Of a DNA stretch of 64,000 bases, positions 1-12,035 are shown piece after piece. The stretch covers positions 372,001 to 436,000 of the forward strand of contig OY725504.1 of NCBI GenBank assembly GCA_963281255.1. Direction: 5' to 3'. Numbering within the stretch: the stretch's first letter is position 1; every line of letters starts with the position of its first letter. Position numbers and translations under genes: made by a program. The notes under the pieces are model-generated. The model was not told the origin of the DNA, ran no database searches, and worked only from the letters and a program-made list of their open reading frames with translations. This DNA comes from Aphrocallistes beatrix. Taxonomy: Eukaryota > Porifera > Hexactinellida > Sceptrulophora > Aphrocallistidae.

Positions 1-2181
1 CACGTATTGCCATTTCATTCACATTTTCAAATGCTTCTTTCTTCACATTATCTTTCGTTCAGTGTAGAATTATCGGGAAATTTGGATATTATTAATAATT
101 AGATTCAATTAAATCTTTTCCTCAACCAATCATTATCTGATTCACACATTCAATTATCTGATACAGTGAGTCATTTATCTAAAGTAAAAAATTCCAAATA
201 TTTAAGATTAGTGGATTTGCGTTATCTCCAGACATGATTCCATAAATGTTTAATGAATAATTATTTTAAGATACCACCTGTCTATGATCCGATTGGCTAA
301 AGGATGTGAAAACATTTACAGACAGAATTTTGGGGGGGTAAATTTGGAATAATGAGAATGTCTTATTTGACTTTTAGAACATGTCTCTATATCATTATGC
401 AATGATATACCATACCGTTATGGAGCCATCCTAGGAGATCTCTGACCTATTTTATGGTTGTGTTGCAACTACATTTCATTATAAATTTCAACGAATCAGG
501 GTTGGTAGTGTCAATGATACTTGAAAGTGTAAAATCATTGTGATTTAAGTTACAGTTCTTAATCATCATTAGCAAGGAAGGATAGAGCAAATTTTTGAAC
601 TTATGTAACTTTCTAAATAGCATTTCACTTAATTTGGTTAAAATAACTAAAATGACTTGTAAGTTATAATTAAGATAAATTTGATCTTCACCGAGAAAAG
701 TTTCTATAAAATGGCTGATGTTTATTTCTGAAAAATAACTAACTATCAACAAACAAACAAACATTAATATTGATGCGTTTAAAACACATTTTAAAGCATA
801 TTATGCTATTATAATCACAAATTATACTCAATTCGTTACTTCAAACAAATAAACAATGCCTATCTGTTGACACAAATAATAATCGACTGAACTGTAGACA
901 CAACTTGTTTACACTGGTTTAGCTTGTTGTTATTTCCCTTAACTAACTTATCCAGTGGAAACTCATTATCATTATCAATTCAAACTTGCGACCATAAGAT
1001 TTCATAAGATCAAACTGAATCCATTGATGCAGCATTCTGCACTTTCCATTCGTTCTAATTAGTCGGAACTTCGACGCTATCAGTTATTCCAAGTTTGGCT
1101 TCAAACGGTTCGAAATGTATGCCATCTCTACTGTGACACCTTCGGCGTCCTGGCTTTGTTTAGGAATATTGTCGAATTCGCTGAGATTTCCTAGAATCAA
1201 ACCAGCTCTTTTGAAATCTTAAATGTGTCTCGAATTACTTGCTAGCTTAAAATGCAATTTTATTGTTAAAAGTATAATTGTTTCTTCAGTTCAATCTGAA
1301 CGTAATCGAGACGAAATTATAGGAGTTGAACTCGAGCATATTGTCTTTACTGTTTAGGATCTGTTTTTCCTTACTTAATTAGTATCAATAACGCATGGCA
1401 ATACTCTTTAGACATTTCAGTAACTGTCTTTGTTAGTAAAATTCAGCTATCACGGAACGATTTATCAAAACGTATTTGAAGAGATGTTAGCAAGTATGAT
1501 CTCAGTTTGTTAGAGAAATCATAGGGAGATACAGCTGCCAATAAATCTACCAAATATCTGGCAAAATCTCTTTTCATTCGTCGTTTGCTGTTAGAACCTA
1601 AAACATCCTAGTTAGATCAGCTGGGGTTTGTCTAAATTAGGATTTTCGATGTTAAGGTTTTACAGCAAGACCTGACATCATGTCACATGGAGAAATAGGA
1701 AGTTCTTTAGAAAATACCTCAGTTTCACTGAGGATATGTGGTTAGCAGGTGCTCTCTTATAGTACATATGCACATACCACAATTATACCCGTCTATTAGT
1801 TATGCAATGTCAACTTCCTTATTTAGTCTAGCTATTAGCGTGCTTGTGTTTTAAGATAGTTTCCCCGTGCATTAATTAGCTGATATCTCCATACATTAGC
1901 ATCAGGATACTGTACTGCTGCATGAAAGAGATAGTTCCTGATCTAAATTCCATAAATTTTCAAATTCTAAATCGAGAGGTTTACGGTCATAGGTGCATAT
2001 TTCAATCTTCAGATGGTAGTAGCGTACTAAAAAAGAATCACATTCAATCCATTTCTATTAATTTTTACATAAAATAATTGCAATTGTATTAAGAGTATTT
2101 GTTTACTTTCCTACACAAACAAACAAAAATTGTATATTTCTTCTAAAAATAATTTATGTTTTATATACGTATATTTTATAG
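1..2181. other. AT-rich stretch with no recognisable gene
   Basis: No open frame here resembles a known protein. The first exon(s) of the NDE1-like gene must lie here or beyond the left edge, because the first exon I recognise (2182) starts inside a codon. I looked for an upstream exon ending two bases into a codon before a GT donor and found none that was convincing. A 105-codon reverse frame at 447-764 has low-complexity hydrophobic composition and looks like chance. Confidence 0.5.
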
Positions 2182-5100
2182 ATATAAAGCGCAGGAAGAT
2201 CAGTACAATGAATTCCGTATGTTCAGTGAACAATTGGAGAACGAATTGGAACTGAGTTTAAAAGTTGCCGAAGACAAAATAGCGAATCTGCAACCTAAAA
2301 GTTATGCTTTGGAGGATGAATGCAAGAGACTAAAGGTGTGAAAATATTATATGGTTTTGTTTATTGGAGGGGATTGGCGAAATATTTTAAAATAAGTTGT
2401 TTTCTCACTTTTGAACTAAACAAGCACATAAATAACAAAGTTAGGAAACTCGATGATAGAAATATTAAATTATTAATCGCAAATTTTGAGATTAAAAAAA
2501 GTGAACAAACAAGGAAGGATTATGGTTAAGTATGCTACAAAGGATCTTACCACTTCATATACACCCATTTCATTCAATTAATTATTTCATTAATTCTCGC
2601 GTCTGCTTTAATAATGGAATCAATTGTTAACAACCCACACAGATGACCTGAGTACAAATTAGTTTGTACCATCAGCTTGTTAATTCGTTTGAGAGCTTGG
2701 CTCAATGGATAATCAGCTGATCAGACTGAATTCTGTCTGCGTACTTCTTACATATCTTCAATGCAACCTTAAAGACGTGTAAATCAATGCAATATCTTTT
2801 TAATGTAGCGTTCCGTACTGTTAATATTGAAATAGTTCCAGGAATGGTAAGATCATAATGACGAGTATAACGTCGCATTTCCATGATAGTTTTAAACTGA
2901 TTTCCTCAAATTTCTACAAATATACATATAGTGTTACACGAAATCTCCATCTTAAAATTAAAGTATTCAGAAAATTCATTACTTCCATTTCGTGAAACAA
3001 ACATTTTCGGGTTAGAATTACTCATTAACAATACTCTGCCGTGATGTTATGATGTCAGCACTGATTTGCAAACTCAATTCGACTTACTTTCCTTTAAAAT
3101 TCTTAATAATATTTGCTGAAACAATAATTTGCTCTTAGCTGTAATATTAGCTAATTCCAAGTAAGATTTAGGAAAGAGAATCTAATTTTAGACCTCACAC
3201 CAAATAAGAATGACAAAATACTCGCATAGAGTTTTTACCAGTAAGCAGATTTCATTATTAATGATATTTCTCATAATTAATTTTTGAGAAAAATCGACCA
3301 AGCAACAGAATCTTACTGGATACTCCATGTTATGTAATTCCTTATTCAGTGAGAATTTGACTGAAATAGATTTTAGTTGATAAAGTATTAGAGATGGTAG
3401 TCTAATCTGAGATGATACGGTTGTGTTTTCTTTGATTGGTGGAAATAGCTGTGTGGAGAATTTAAGATTAACCGAACATTTGAATATTTTTAGAATTCTC
3501 ATGAGTAATTTCAGTTTTATAATCATTGCTTCTCCCGGAAATCTGTAGCTATTAATTGTTTAAATTCTATTAGAAGATTGCTTAATATAAAAGTATTTTC
3601 CGGTGTGAAAATCGTAAATTAAATAGAAGAAACCAGAATTGTTTGAAAAATTTCAGCAAAAAATCATGACAATAACATCCAATATTATTAAAATGCTAAA
3701 ACCTGCACGAATAGCGAATAAAATATTTAATGTTGTTTTTTGTAGGAAAATCTATTCAAGATCAGATCGCAGGATTCGGAAGCTATCGCGAAGCTACAAG
3801 AAGACTTGCAATCTAGTTCAGACCAGAATTCTATTTATAAAACAGACCTTACATACCTTCAAATAGAAAACGATAAATTAGAACGAAACACGAAGTAAGT
3901 TCCTATATTTAGCTCATAATATCTATATTTAAAATAATAATAATATTGAATGATATATACAATGGATTATACTGAGTAATTCCATTCTATTTTGGAACAT
4001 TATTTAAAAAAGAACTTAATAAATAAATCTATTTATATACTAATGTTATTTATATTTTCAATCTATTTTAGGATTATAATGTCATCACTCACAGATATTG
4101 AATCGAAATTAAACGAGGTAAATAATCATATTGCAATAATGTTTACATAATGAAGTGACAAAAATGTTGTTATTACTATTATTTGTTTATTTCAGACGAT
4201 CGAGACGAATTTTTATTTACAACAAGAACTTTCCGATAAAGATTGCACGAGCAAGAAAGAGATGCAGAGGATGATGGACGAACTAAGAGGTGAGTTATCC
4301 AATCGAATTCCAAGTTCTCACCACACATTCTATTTTTAGAACTATTTTATTTATAGATTTACGAACAGAAATGGCCGCGCGTGACAAAAAGCGTGCAGCT
4401 GGTCCATATTTGGGCGCCACACCTCCAATCAGTAACTTCACACCTCAAAGTGTCCCTTCACAGCCAGGAAGTGTCCTCCACTCCAGACCACTCGGTGCAC
4501 AAGCTGCCATCAACATTCCCTCCCCGCTACCCGAGGGAAACCGACTCCATGCCCTCTCCATTCTCGGAGACATTCTTAGAAAAGTTGGCGTAAGTCAGAA
4601 TGTCAAACCACTGTTATTCTGTACAACTCTGTGAGTTTGATGTTGACGTGGTAGTTTATTGCTGTTTGCTTTTGTGTAGTCTGTTGAATCTCGACTAGCT
4701 TCCTGTAAAACGAGTCTGTCCAAAGACCTCCGTCGTCCAAGACCATCCAGCCCCACTCCAGTTCCAAGGTGAGTTCAGTTCCAGTTTCAGTTCCGTATTC
4801 TCACAACTGAGTAAACAGCTGTCTTTCTCTGAGAAATAATACTATTTTCTCGACTAAAAATACAGAAAATTTTACTTAGAAACTCCCTTCAATCATATTA
4901 CAAACAAACTGACACATTTTATAGTGATTTTATTGAAATTCAAAGAATCAAATTGGATTATTTACGAATATCAAAATTTTAGTTTCCATAAAAATATGAG
5001 TAAGAATTTGGTAGGAAATGTGACAATGGAAAAACGTGTGACATAAGTGTATTTTCCTCTCAAAGGGACACATCACACCTATCCTTAAGCTAGTATCTCT

Positions 5101-5195
5101 GAACTGAGTTGTATATTTGTATTTTTAGTGTGAAGCGGGCACATGTGCAAGTGGACGATGACTTCCTTCACGCTCAGACAGAAGTGGCAGTGTGA
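2182..5195 (+). CDS. NDE1: NDE1/NDEL1-like dynein regulator, 5' end missing
   Basis: NudE proteins bind LIS1 and cytoplasmic dynein and act in centrosome, nuclear-migration and mitotic functions. The exons I read are 2182-2335, 3746-3894, 4072-4117, 4196-4289, 4357-4589, 4680-4768 and 5129-5195 (stop TGA at 5193). All junctions keep one frame. The first five exons encode a long coiled coil with the NudE order of features (YKAQED, LENELE, LEDECKRLK, IIMSSLTDIESKLNE). The sixth junction carries the diagnostic C-terminal block ALSILGDILRKVG followed by SVESRLASCK, close to human [23 protein letters not shown]. The C-terminus is short. The codon at the first acceptor is incomplete, so at least one 5' coding exon is missing. 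Six of seven acceptors are TAG. Part of exons 3-5 is duplicated at 8.6-9.1 kb. The family call is firm; NDE1 versus NDEL1 cannot be decided. Confidence 0.87.
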
Positions 5196-5728
5196 CACAA
5201 TCTAACCCCTGATGCTCTATACCCCCAAATAGGATCTAAAAATAGAAATGCATGATTGATTTTGGTTGAATTGTGCCATCATTATCTTGTACTGGTATCT
5301 AGTTAAGAATTGTGATATATTCTATGTGACTTCTCTGTCGAACTAAATGACTGAGTGTTTGCTATGAAACTGTTTCTGTTAGAGTTTAGTTTCAGGGATA
5401 AGAGGTGGAGGTTAATAAGGGTGGAAACTGATTCTATTGAACAGCATTTTTCTATTTTCCATTCAAAAATACGTAACATATGGCATGCAATAGCATTTAT
5501 AGTATCATCATATCTTCATCCGATATTCCAGAAATTTTAACTTGACGATGAAGAAAAAAATAATTTATAGCTAAAATATAAATGAATCAGATTGGTTATT
5601 TCGAGAAATGGACATATTTTGGGCCAATAGTTGTCGATGTTTATGATACATCTTCCTACCCAAATTTCTATTTTCACCAGATAGCATTGAGTACTCAGTT
5701 ATTATAAACAAGTACGTATATTTATATC

Positions 5729-5776
5729 TGTTGCAGTCAGAATGCTTTCCAGTCGAAACGCATTCTGACTGCAACA
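5729..5776. repeat. Perfect 17-bp inverted repeat (hairpin)
   Basis: Arms 5729-5745 (TGTTGCAGTCAGAATGC) and 5760-5776 are exact reverse complements around a 14-nt loop. No gene or element boundary is visible around it. It could be a small structured RNA, a transcription-factor dyad or the remnant of a fold-back element. Confidence 0.75.
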
Positions 5777-6289
5777 TGTACACCAAATAAAATCTAAGTC
5801 TGATGGAGGTTAAACAAATTCTAAGAAAAGAGGGAAAATTATCTTGTCCGATACCATGCGAATAGTTACCATTACTTACCATTACTTCTTGAAGAAAAAC
5901 ATATTACAAGGTTTTATATTAATATAACTATATAACTATTAATCTTGATTGGTCTATACGATATAAACTGATTGCGTATAAATATGCAAAATATGCTAGG
6001 GAAATGCTCTGTGGATAAATTAGATAAATTTCTGCCGAGTATTGTGGGAAATCGAGAACTTAAGCTCCTGAATCAGAAAACCATTGTGCTTAGGCAAATC
6101 TACAGTAACTATCACATTAAATACCATATAGTCAGACTGTAGATCAAATGATGGCATCGTTTCGGTTGACAATTTTTAAGTATGATTTTCAGAGAATTCT
6201 GAACCAAGACTGAGAGTGACATCTACTAAAGCTCTGCATACCCCTCACTCATATACACTATCTAAAACTAACATAGTCCATTGGTGTAT

Positions 6290-6478
6290 CTAGAAAGGAT
6301 GGAAACTTCATTTTTCAGGTAGTCTATCATATTGTATATTTCAAGACCAATGAAAATTGTTAAATTTTACAATATCAGGTAAAATTAGTCAAAAAATCCA
6401 TATTTCTACCAACTAATATTAGCATCGGTTAACCAGTTGACCGCCCTAGAGAAATCCAAAATAAACGAGTCCTAAAGT
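6290..6478. repeat. Dispersed repeat, related to 46200-46385
   Basis: Shares long stretches in the same orientation with 46200-46385, including the blocks CCATATTTCTACCAA, CATCGGTTAACC and ACCGCCCT. The 46-kb copy ends in CCCCAGCCCTG, which looks like a terminal CAGGGCTGGGG of a DNA element. Both copies are non-coding and decayed. The rest of 5196-6983 shows no gene. Confidence 0.6.
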
Positions 6479-6983
6479 AACTAACCCAGCACTGAGTGTA
6501 ATGTAGAAATTACTTCTATATAGAAACAGAGCTCAAGCTTCCTATTCAGGAGAAGAATAGGATCTTCCTGACGGGTGCTACTATTCAGATATCTTCGTTT
6601 AGAACTAGAATTCGTGAATGTTCTATCAAACCATGCTAATACACTAAGACCAAGGCAATGACACAAACTTTATATTTCTAGTTCTACACTCATTAAGTTG
6701 TTCGAGTTATTTCTTCTTGGATAGTTCAGTTAACTGAGGTTGCACTGTAGCTAAGCAATTATCAGTGTACATGGTGCAACAATTAAAAGTGATGAACCAT
6801 CTTAGAATAGGTAGACACTGAATCTATCCATCATGTAAATATAGAATGAAACTCAATACATTCTTATCTCTGCCACTGTAACTATAAGAACTCTAACATT
6901 TGTATTCAACTAACACAACTCAAATCTTCTAAACTTAGTGAACAATTATCTTCTATCTCTATTTGTACATTCTAATATTGGAA

Positions 6984-8219
6984 ATGGCTGCTCGTTATCC
7001 CGACGAACCACAACCCGTGGATCCCATTGAGGTGCACATAAACCACTTTTTCGACAGAGTGGTCGCATGTGTGAACCACCGACGAATGACTGTCCTCGCT
7101 GAAGCAAACGAGAGACGCCTCGAAATGGCCGCACGAGAACCACACCGCGCACAGAAGGAGCAAGAACTTCTGACAGCTAAAGCAAATCTCGAGCGAGATA
7201 TAAAGGACAACGAACTCCGAGATTTGCAGGAAAGAATGCTCGCAGATATTGAAGCGAAGCTAACAGAGTTGAGACTACCTCAGCCTGAGACACGACTGAA
7301 AATCCAGGGAGAGAGTGAAGAGCTGGAGCAGCTGATCTTAGCTCTGGGAGATGTTGTAGAAGAGACAGTGCCAGTCATCCCCCAATACCAACAAATGCAA
7401 CGAATAGTAGCTGTAGGGAAGACAGGAAAGAATCCTGGACAGCTTAGCAGTCCTCGTGGAGTCGCTATTGATGACACAACCAATCATATTTATGTCACTG
7501 AAGGTGAATTCTGGTTCGCTAGAGTGTCAATATTTTCAGAGAGAGGCGATTTCCTGAATAGTTTCACGCATGTACGTATGGAATGGCCATGGGGTATAGC
7601 ATTCCATAGGAATAATGTATACGTTACAGACATAGCAGTACCCGGAGTGTTTCACTTCAAAATAGAAGCAGACATCCATCCCGTGGCTGCGTTATTGGGT
7701 CAGGGATCTACAGATGGAATGTTCAACGATCCTAGACAACTCACTGTCTCAGACAACGGAGATCTCTATATCGCAGATTCTGGCAATCACAGAATCCAAA
7801 TTGTAGACGAGTCACTCAACTTCAAACATTCCATAACTCACGAATCAATGAGATGTCCTTATGACGTCAAGCTAACTGCAGAAGAAGTTTATATTCTCAG
7901 TTCCACTGATTCTCCCTGCTTGCACATATTCTCTCACGCTGGAGACAAGCTACGCTCCATCATCACACGTGGTGAAGGAATGCAAGTTAATGGAGCCTGG
8001 TTCTTTTGTCTGGACAAAGAGAAGAATTTGATTATCAGCGATGGTCGGGATAAATGCATCAAAGTGTTCTCTCCAAATGGAACACTCCTCCACACGATAA
8101 GACAGTTTCAAAATATTGGTTACTTAGCGATGAATCCAAAAGGCATAGCTCTCATGAATCTCAAACTCGTGGTGGTAACACCTTTTGATGAATTCCGACT
8201 CCAAATATTTTCCAATTAA
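6984..8219 (+). CDS. NHL-repeat protein with N-terminal coiled coil (TRIM-like, no RING)
   Basis: Single exon of 411 aa. I start at ATG 6984 (MAARYPDEPQP) because the paralog at 17100-18326 starts identically; the frame upstream has no ATG. Residues about 35-125 are charged and helical (EANERRLEMAAREPHRAQKE), resembling the coiled coil after a TRIM B-box, but no RING or B-box cysteines are present. Residues about 140-411 hold six NHL-type blades, e.g. GVAIDDTTNHIYV, GIAFHRNNVYVTD, GDLYIADSGNHRIQI and NLIISDGRDKCIKVFSPNG. NHL propellers bind protein or RNA; without a RING there is no direct ligase activity to infer. The gene lies between NDE1 and a scrambled duplication containing its own 3' end, which shows an actively duplicating family. 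Confidence 0.85.
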   Translation: MAARYPDEPQPVDPIEVHINHFFDRVVACVNHRRMTVLAEANERRLEMAAREPHRAQKEQELLTAKANLERDIKDNELRDLQERMLADIEAKLTELRLPQPETRLKIQGESEELEQLILALGDVVEETVPVIPQYQQMQRIVAVGKTGKNPGQLSSPRGVAIDDTTNHIYVTEGEFWFARVSIFSERGDFLNSFTHVRMEWPWGIAFHRNNVYVTDIAVPGVFHFKIEADIHPVAALLGQGSTDGMFNDPRQLTVSDNGDLYIADSGNHRIQIVDESLNFKHSITHESMRCPYDVKLTAEEVYILSSTDSPCLHIFSHAGDKLRSIITRGEGMQVNGAWFFCLDKEKNLIISDGRDKCIKVFSPNGTLLHTIRQFQNIGYLAMNPKGIALMNLKLVVVTPFDEFRLQIFSN

Positions 8220-8628
8220 CTGAGTTCTAATCTAATAACATACTTTTCTATTTAATTCTATTATTAGTAACTTTTCCTTGTTTGTTTGTTTGTGTTGATT
8301 TCTCTGAAACATGAATTGCGGAAGATTCGTCGCTATCGTATCTAATGTGTGAATGAGAATATAACTGGCATTCACTGTGTCTGACATAGCAATGAATCTT
8401 ATTTAACACAATTCTGTGGTTTGGTGTAACTAAAATTCATAAGTCACCAATCCTGAGCTGGTGGTATCTAATAGTCCTTATTAATCCTTAGATTTCTCGT
8501 CTTCATTTCTCAAGGCTGCACTTAGTTAGCCATGTGGGATTTTGTCCCTCATAAAACCCTGCTTTTTGGAATTAACTGAGAGAATTAGATTATTCGAGGA
8601 TTTCTGATAAAAATTTGTCACTTCTTGA

Positions 8629-9074
8629 GACGAATTTACTCCCGATAAGAACTTTCTGATAAAGACCACGAGCAAGAAAGAGGTGCAGAGGATGAAACAG
8701 ACCTTACATACTTTCAAATAGAAAGCGATAATTTAGAACACGAAGTAAGTTGCTATATTTAGCTCATAATATCTATATTTAATAATAATAATAATCTTGA
8801 ATGATATGTACAATGGATTATACTGAGTAATTCCATACTATTTTGGGACAATAATTGAAATAAGAACTTAATAAATAAATTTTAGGATTATAATGTCATC
8901 ACTCACAGATATTGAATCGAAATTAAATGAGGTAAATAATCATATTGCAATAATGTTTACATAATTAAGTGACAAAAATGTTGTTATTACTATTATTTGT
9001 TTATTTCAGACGATCGAGACGAATTTTTACTTCCAACAAGAACTTTCCGATAAAGATTCCACGAGCAAGAAAGA
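8629..9074 (+). pseudogene. Scrambled, tandemly duplicated NDE1 exon 3-5 fragment
   Basis: Bases 8629-8693 match part of NDE1 exon 5 (about 4207-4271). The sequence then jumps back to a match of exon 3 (from about 3838) and runs through intron 3, exon 4 (8886-8932), intron 4 and exon 5 again (from about 9010), stopping at about 9074 where NHL sequence begins. The order exon 5 - exon 3 - exon 4 - exon 5 is what remains of a head-to-tail tandem duplication of the NDE1 segment about 3838-4271. Introns are retained, so it is a DNA-level copy and not a retrocopy. No intact reading frame remains. Confidence 0.85.
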
Positions 9075-9990
9075 GAAGTTTATAGAGCCTACTTCTTTTG
9101 TCTGGACAAAGAGAAGAATTTGATTATCAGCGATGGTGGGGATAACTGCATCAAAGTGTTCTCTCCTAATGGAACACTCCTCCACACGATAAGACAGTTT
9201 CAAAATATTGGTTACTTAGCGATGAATCCAAAAGGCATAGCTCTCATGAATCTCAAACTCGTGGTGGTAACACCTTTTGATGAATTCCGACTCCAAATAT
9301 TTTCCAATTAACTGAGTTCTAATCTAATAACATACTTTTCTATTTAATTCTATTATTAGTAACTTTTCCTTGTTTGTTTGTTTGTGTTGATTTCTCTGAA
9401 ACATGAATGGCGGAAGATTGGTGGCTATCGTATCTAATGCGTGAATGAGAATATAACTGGCATTCACTGTATTCCCATTTTCGGATGATTTGAGTCATAG
9501 CGGCTAAGAGTCAAGAACATCTAGACACTACAAGCTTGTACATAAGCTACGGCTGTAGTGTAGAATCCCATGATTACATTATCATGCGTCTAAATGCCAT
9601 GATACCACGTGACCACTTTAATTCTCCACCTCAAAAGCCTCCTTGACACCTGGTTTCCAGCCCCATTCCTCCTTTCAAATGCAACTTCGGTCTCCTCATC
9701 ATATTCCACTCCTAAAAGCACTCACTTCTCACACATTGTACATACAACTTAGGTTTCTGAGACGAATATTCCGTTAACGCTGAAACAGTCTTGAATTGCA
9801 CGACTCAATTCCTAACTTTACTTTCCTAGATTTCTTAGACTTCTCTTCTAAGGTTGTTCCATGAAGAGACAATCAATTACTTTGTCTGACATAGCAATGA
9901 ATCTTATTTAACAAATCCGTTAGCAGAGTCAGCAGTGCTGGCAATTCTGTGGTTTAATGTGATAACCGCTAAAATTCATAAACCACCAAA
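9075..9990 (+). pseudogene. Truncated NHL-gene 3' copy fused to the NDE1 fragment
   Basis: From about 9075 the sequence matches the NHL gene from about 7983 to its stop, including the last roughly 70 codons (…LIISDGGDNCIKVFSPNG… to FRLQIFSN, stop at 9311) and then its 3' flank. The match is nearly exact and in frame, but there is no start or N-terminal part. Homology to the 3' flank of the intact gene (8220-8375) breaks at about 9467 and resumes at about 9882 (TCTGACATAGCAATGAATC), so about 415 bp were inserted in this copy or lost from the other. Confidence 0.85.
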
Positions 9991-10463
9991 TTCATCAATT
10001 TTATTTTATTTTTTTAATACGTTTATAAGTTCGTGGTTCTTAACTACCAGTAATATTCACATGTGGTTAGTACAGCCCCCACCAAATTTTAATACGATCT
10101 CGCACTGATGGATAAATTTACATCCTTCCTAGTAGATTTGAGTCATATTTGTTGATGAACTGTTAATTATTGTGTATCATAGCCCTCTGTAATCTACAGA
10201 ATACTCTGATTTACTTATTAATAATCGATTATAATATATAAAATGATCGCTAATCGTAATTTAGTATTCCATCTTCTACTGCATCCCTGGTGCATATTTG
10301 AGATTTAGCTAGCAGGCCTTACATACAGAGGAATATGGTATTGTCATTATTCGTGATGATTCAGTATAAGAGTTCCATCACTGACTAATGTTCTGTTAAT
10401 ATTGTTAATATTAGCTTTATAACTTTCTTAACAAACACAGAACTATCAAGATCACAACATACA

Positions 10464-12035
10464 ATGGTAAGTCCATCTCTCACAGTTCCATTCTATAAAT
10501 AGATCTGTTCTAATTCTAGCACTGTCTGTCTAGGCTGTGCAGGTGAAGCTTGTGTTCGGACACACTGCCAACTGGCGGAAGAAGGTGACAACTGATGGGT
10601 TCACTCACGACTGGACGGTTCTGGTGCGAGGAGAAGAGAATTGTGACATCAAGAATTTTGTGGAGAAAGTTGTGTTCTATCTTCACGAGAGCTTTGCTAA
10701 GCATAAACGCGGTAAGATTGTTTAGTGAATTTTCATACTAAAGCGAATTGTGACTGGAAAAAGTGTACTACCCTAATTTCCAGAATGAATACGGTTCCAA
10801 ACATTAAACTTTTCTGAAACCGTATCTATTGGATACCCCGAAAATATGCGACTGAATTTGATTAGGATTATTGTTAGTTGTAAAAAGTTTGAATGAGGAG
10901 CATTCTGAGGTATTGGCGGGGGGTGGACAAAATCTGACGGTGAGAAGGATACTTTTTTTCTGAATGAGAACTACAGTCGAACCTGCTATAACAGCCACTC
11001 TATATAACGGTCATCTGTCTATAGCGGTCACTAATGAACAATCCCGTCCGAAATTCCATAATATTGAACCTGTCTATAGCGGTCACCTGCTCAACGCAGC
11101 CAGCGGCCACCCATTTGTACTCCCTTACTGACCCTAAAACTGTCTATAACGGCCACTACCTGTCTATAGCGGCCATCACCTTCTTCACCTTTTTATGTGT
11201 TATTACAGGACCTGTTACGAACGATAAACAAATTCATATAATTACTTCAAGTAATGGATTTCTAAAAACTTGATATTTATTACACTACTTTGATTCCTTT
11301 TGAGGATTAAGACAATCACCTGTCTATAACGGCCAATTTTGTCCAGTCCCTTGGGTGGCCGTTATATACAGGTTCCACTGTATATTCTTTCCAATCTTTG
11401 AGTATACTATATGTGATTTATCACTTCTATTTATAGTAATGAAAGACCCTCCTTATCAAGTTAGCGAGTCAGGCTACGGCAGCTTTAACATGGCGATAGA
11501 AGTGTTCTTCCGGAACAAGGACGACTTGAAGAGTCAGCGATTCGACTATGACCTCCTGCTCCCCAATGCTGGAGACCCTCCCATCAATCAACTGAGAAGT
11601 GAGACACTAACATTCCAATCGCCCAATGAGGAGTTCAAGTCACGACTAATGAAGGGCGGCGGTATTCAGTTGTCCGACTTCAAATCTAAATCCGCTAAAG
11701 AGAAGCGACCTGAAAAGATTGAAGAGAAAAGAGATCAGCAGAAACGTCCGAAGCCAGATGGCATTCCTTCCTCTGAAGATAAGAAGAGTAAGAAGGCTAG
11801 ACAGTGGGATGAAGAGGACAAAATGGATGTGAGTAAAAGTTGGGACACAGTGACGCTAAAAACTCTCCATAAACAACTCAACAACATCTCTGATACCAAC
11901 AAACTCCAGCAAATTGTGAACGTCGTGGAGTCCACTGGGCAGTACACTCTCACTAAAACAACTTTCGACTTTGATCTCTGCAAACTCGATTCTTCTTGTC
12001 TCAATAAACTTTTTGGACTGTTGGAAGATAATTGA
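10464..12035 (+). CDS. MLLT3: AF9/ENL-family YEATS protein (super elongation complex subunit)
   Basis: Three coding exons: 10464-10466 (only the ATG), 10534-10711 and 11437-12035; 780 nt, 259 aa. Residues about 2-125 form a YEATS domain that reads acetyl- or crotonyl-lysine. The aromatic-cage segments are preserved (GFTHDW, LHESF, ESGYGSF; human AF9 uses H56, S58, F59 and Y78). The middle is Lys/Glu-rich. Residues about 195-259 are the AHD that folds on binding AF4, DOT1L or BCOR ([26 protein letters not shown]; human [26 protein letters not shown], quoted in parts). At 259 aa it is less than half the vertebrate length (about 560-570) because the linker is short. The animal ancestor predates the AF9/ENL split, so the symbol stands for either. 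Intron 2 contains an inverted-repeat DNA element. Confidence 0.92.
10972..11382. mobile_element. Non-autonomous pogo/Tigger-like element in AF9 intron 2
   Basis: Bounded by TA at 10972-10973 and 11381-11382. The left end reads CAGTCGAACCTGCTATAACA and the right end is the inverse GTTATATACAGGTTCCACTG. Internal copies of the motif TGTCTATAACGGCCAC and its variants repeat several times. No transposase frame. TA duplication and CAGT termini fit the pogo/Tigger group of Tc1/mariner. Confidence 0.8.

Noticed and set aside
6946-7210. Reverse frames over the NHL gene start
   Set aside because: Shadows of the coding strand. The same shadows appear over the paralog at 18.1-18.3 kb.
10534-10711. YEATS4 or YEATS2 instead of AF9/ENL
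   Set aside because: The C-terminal AHD with TTFDFDLC is specific to AF9/ENL. YEATS4 ends in a coiled coil without it.
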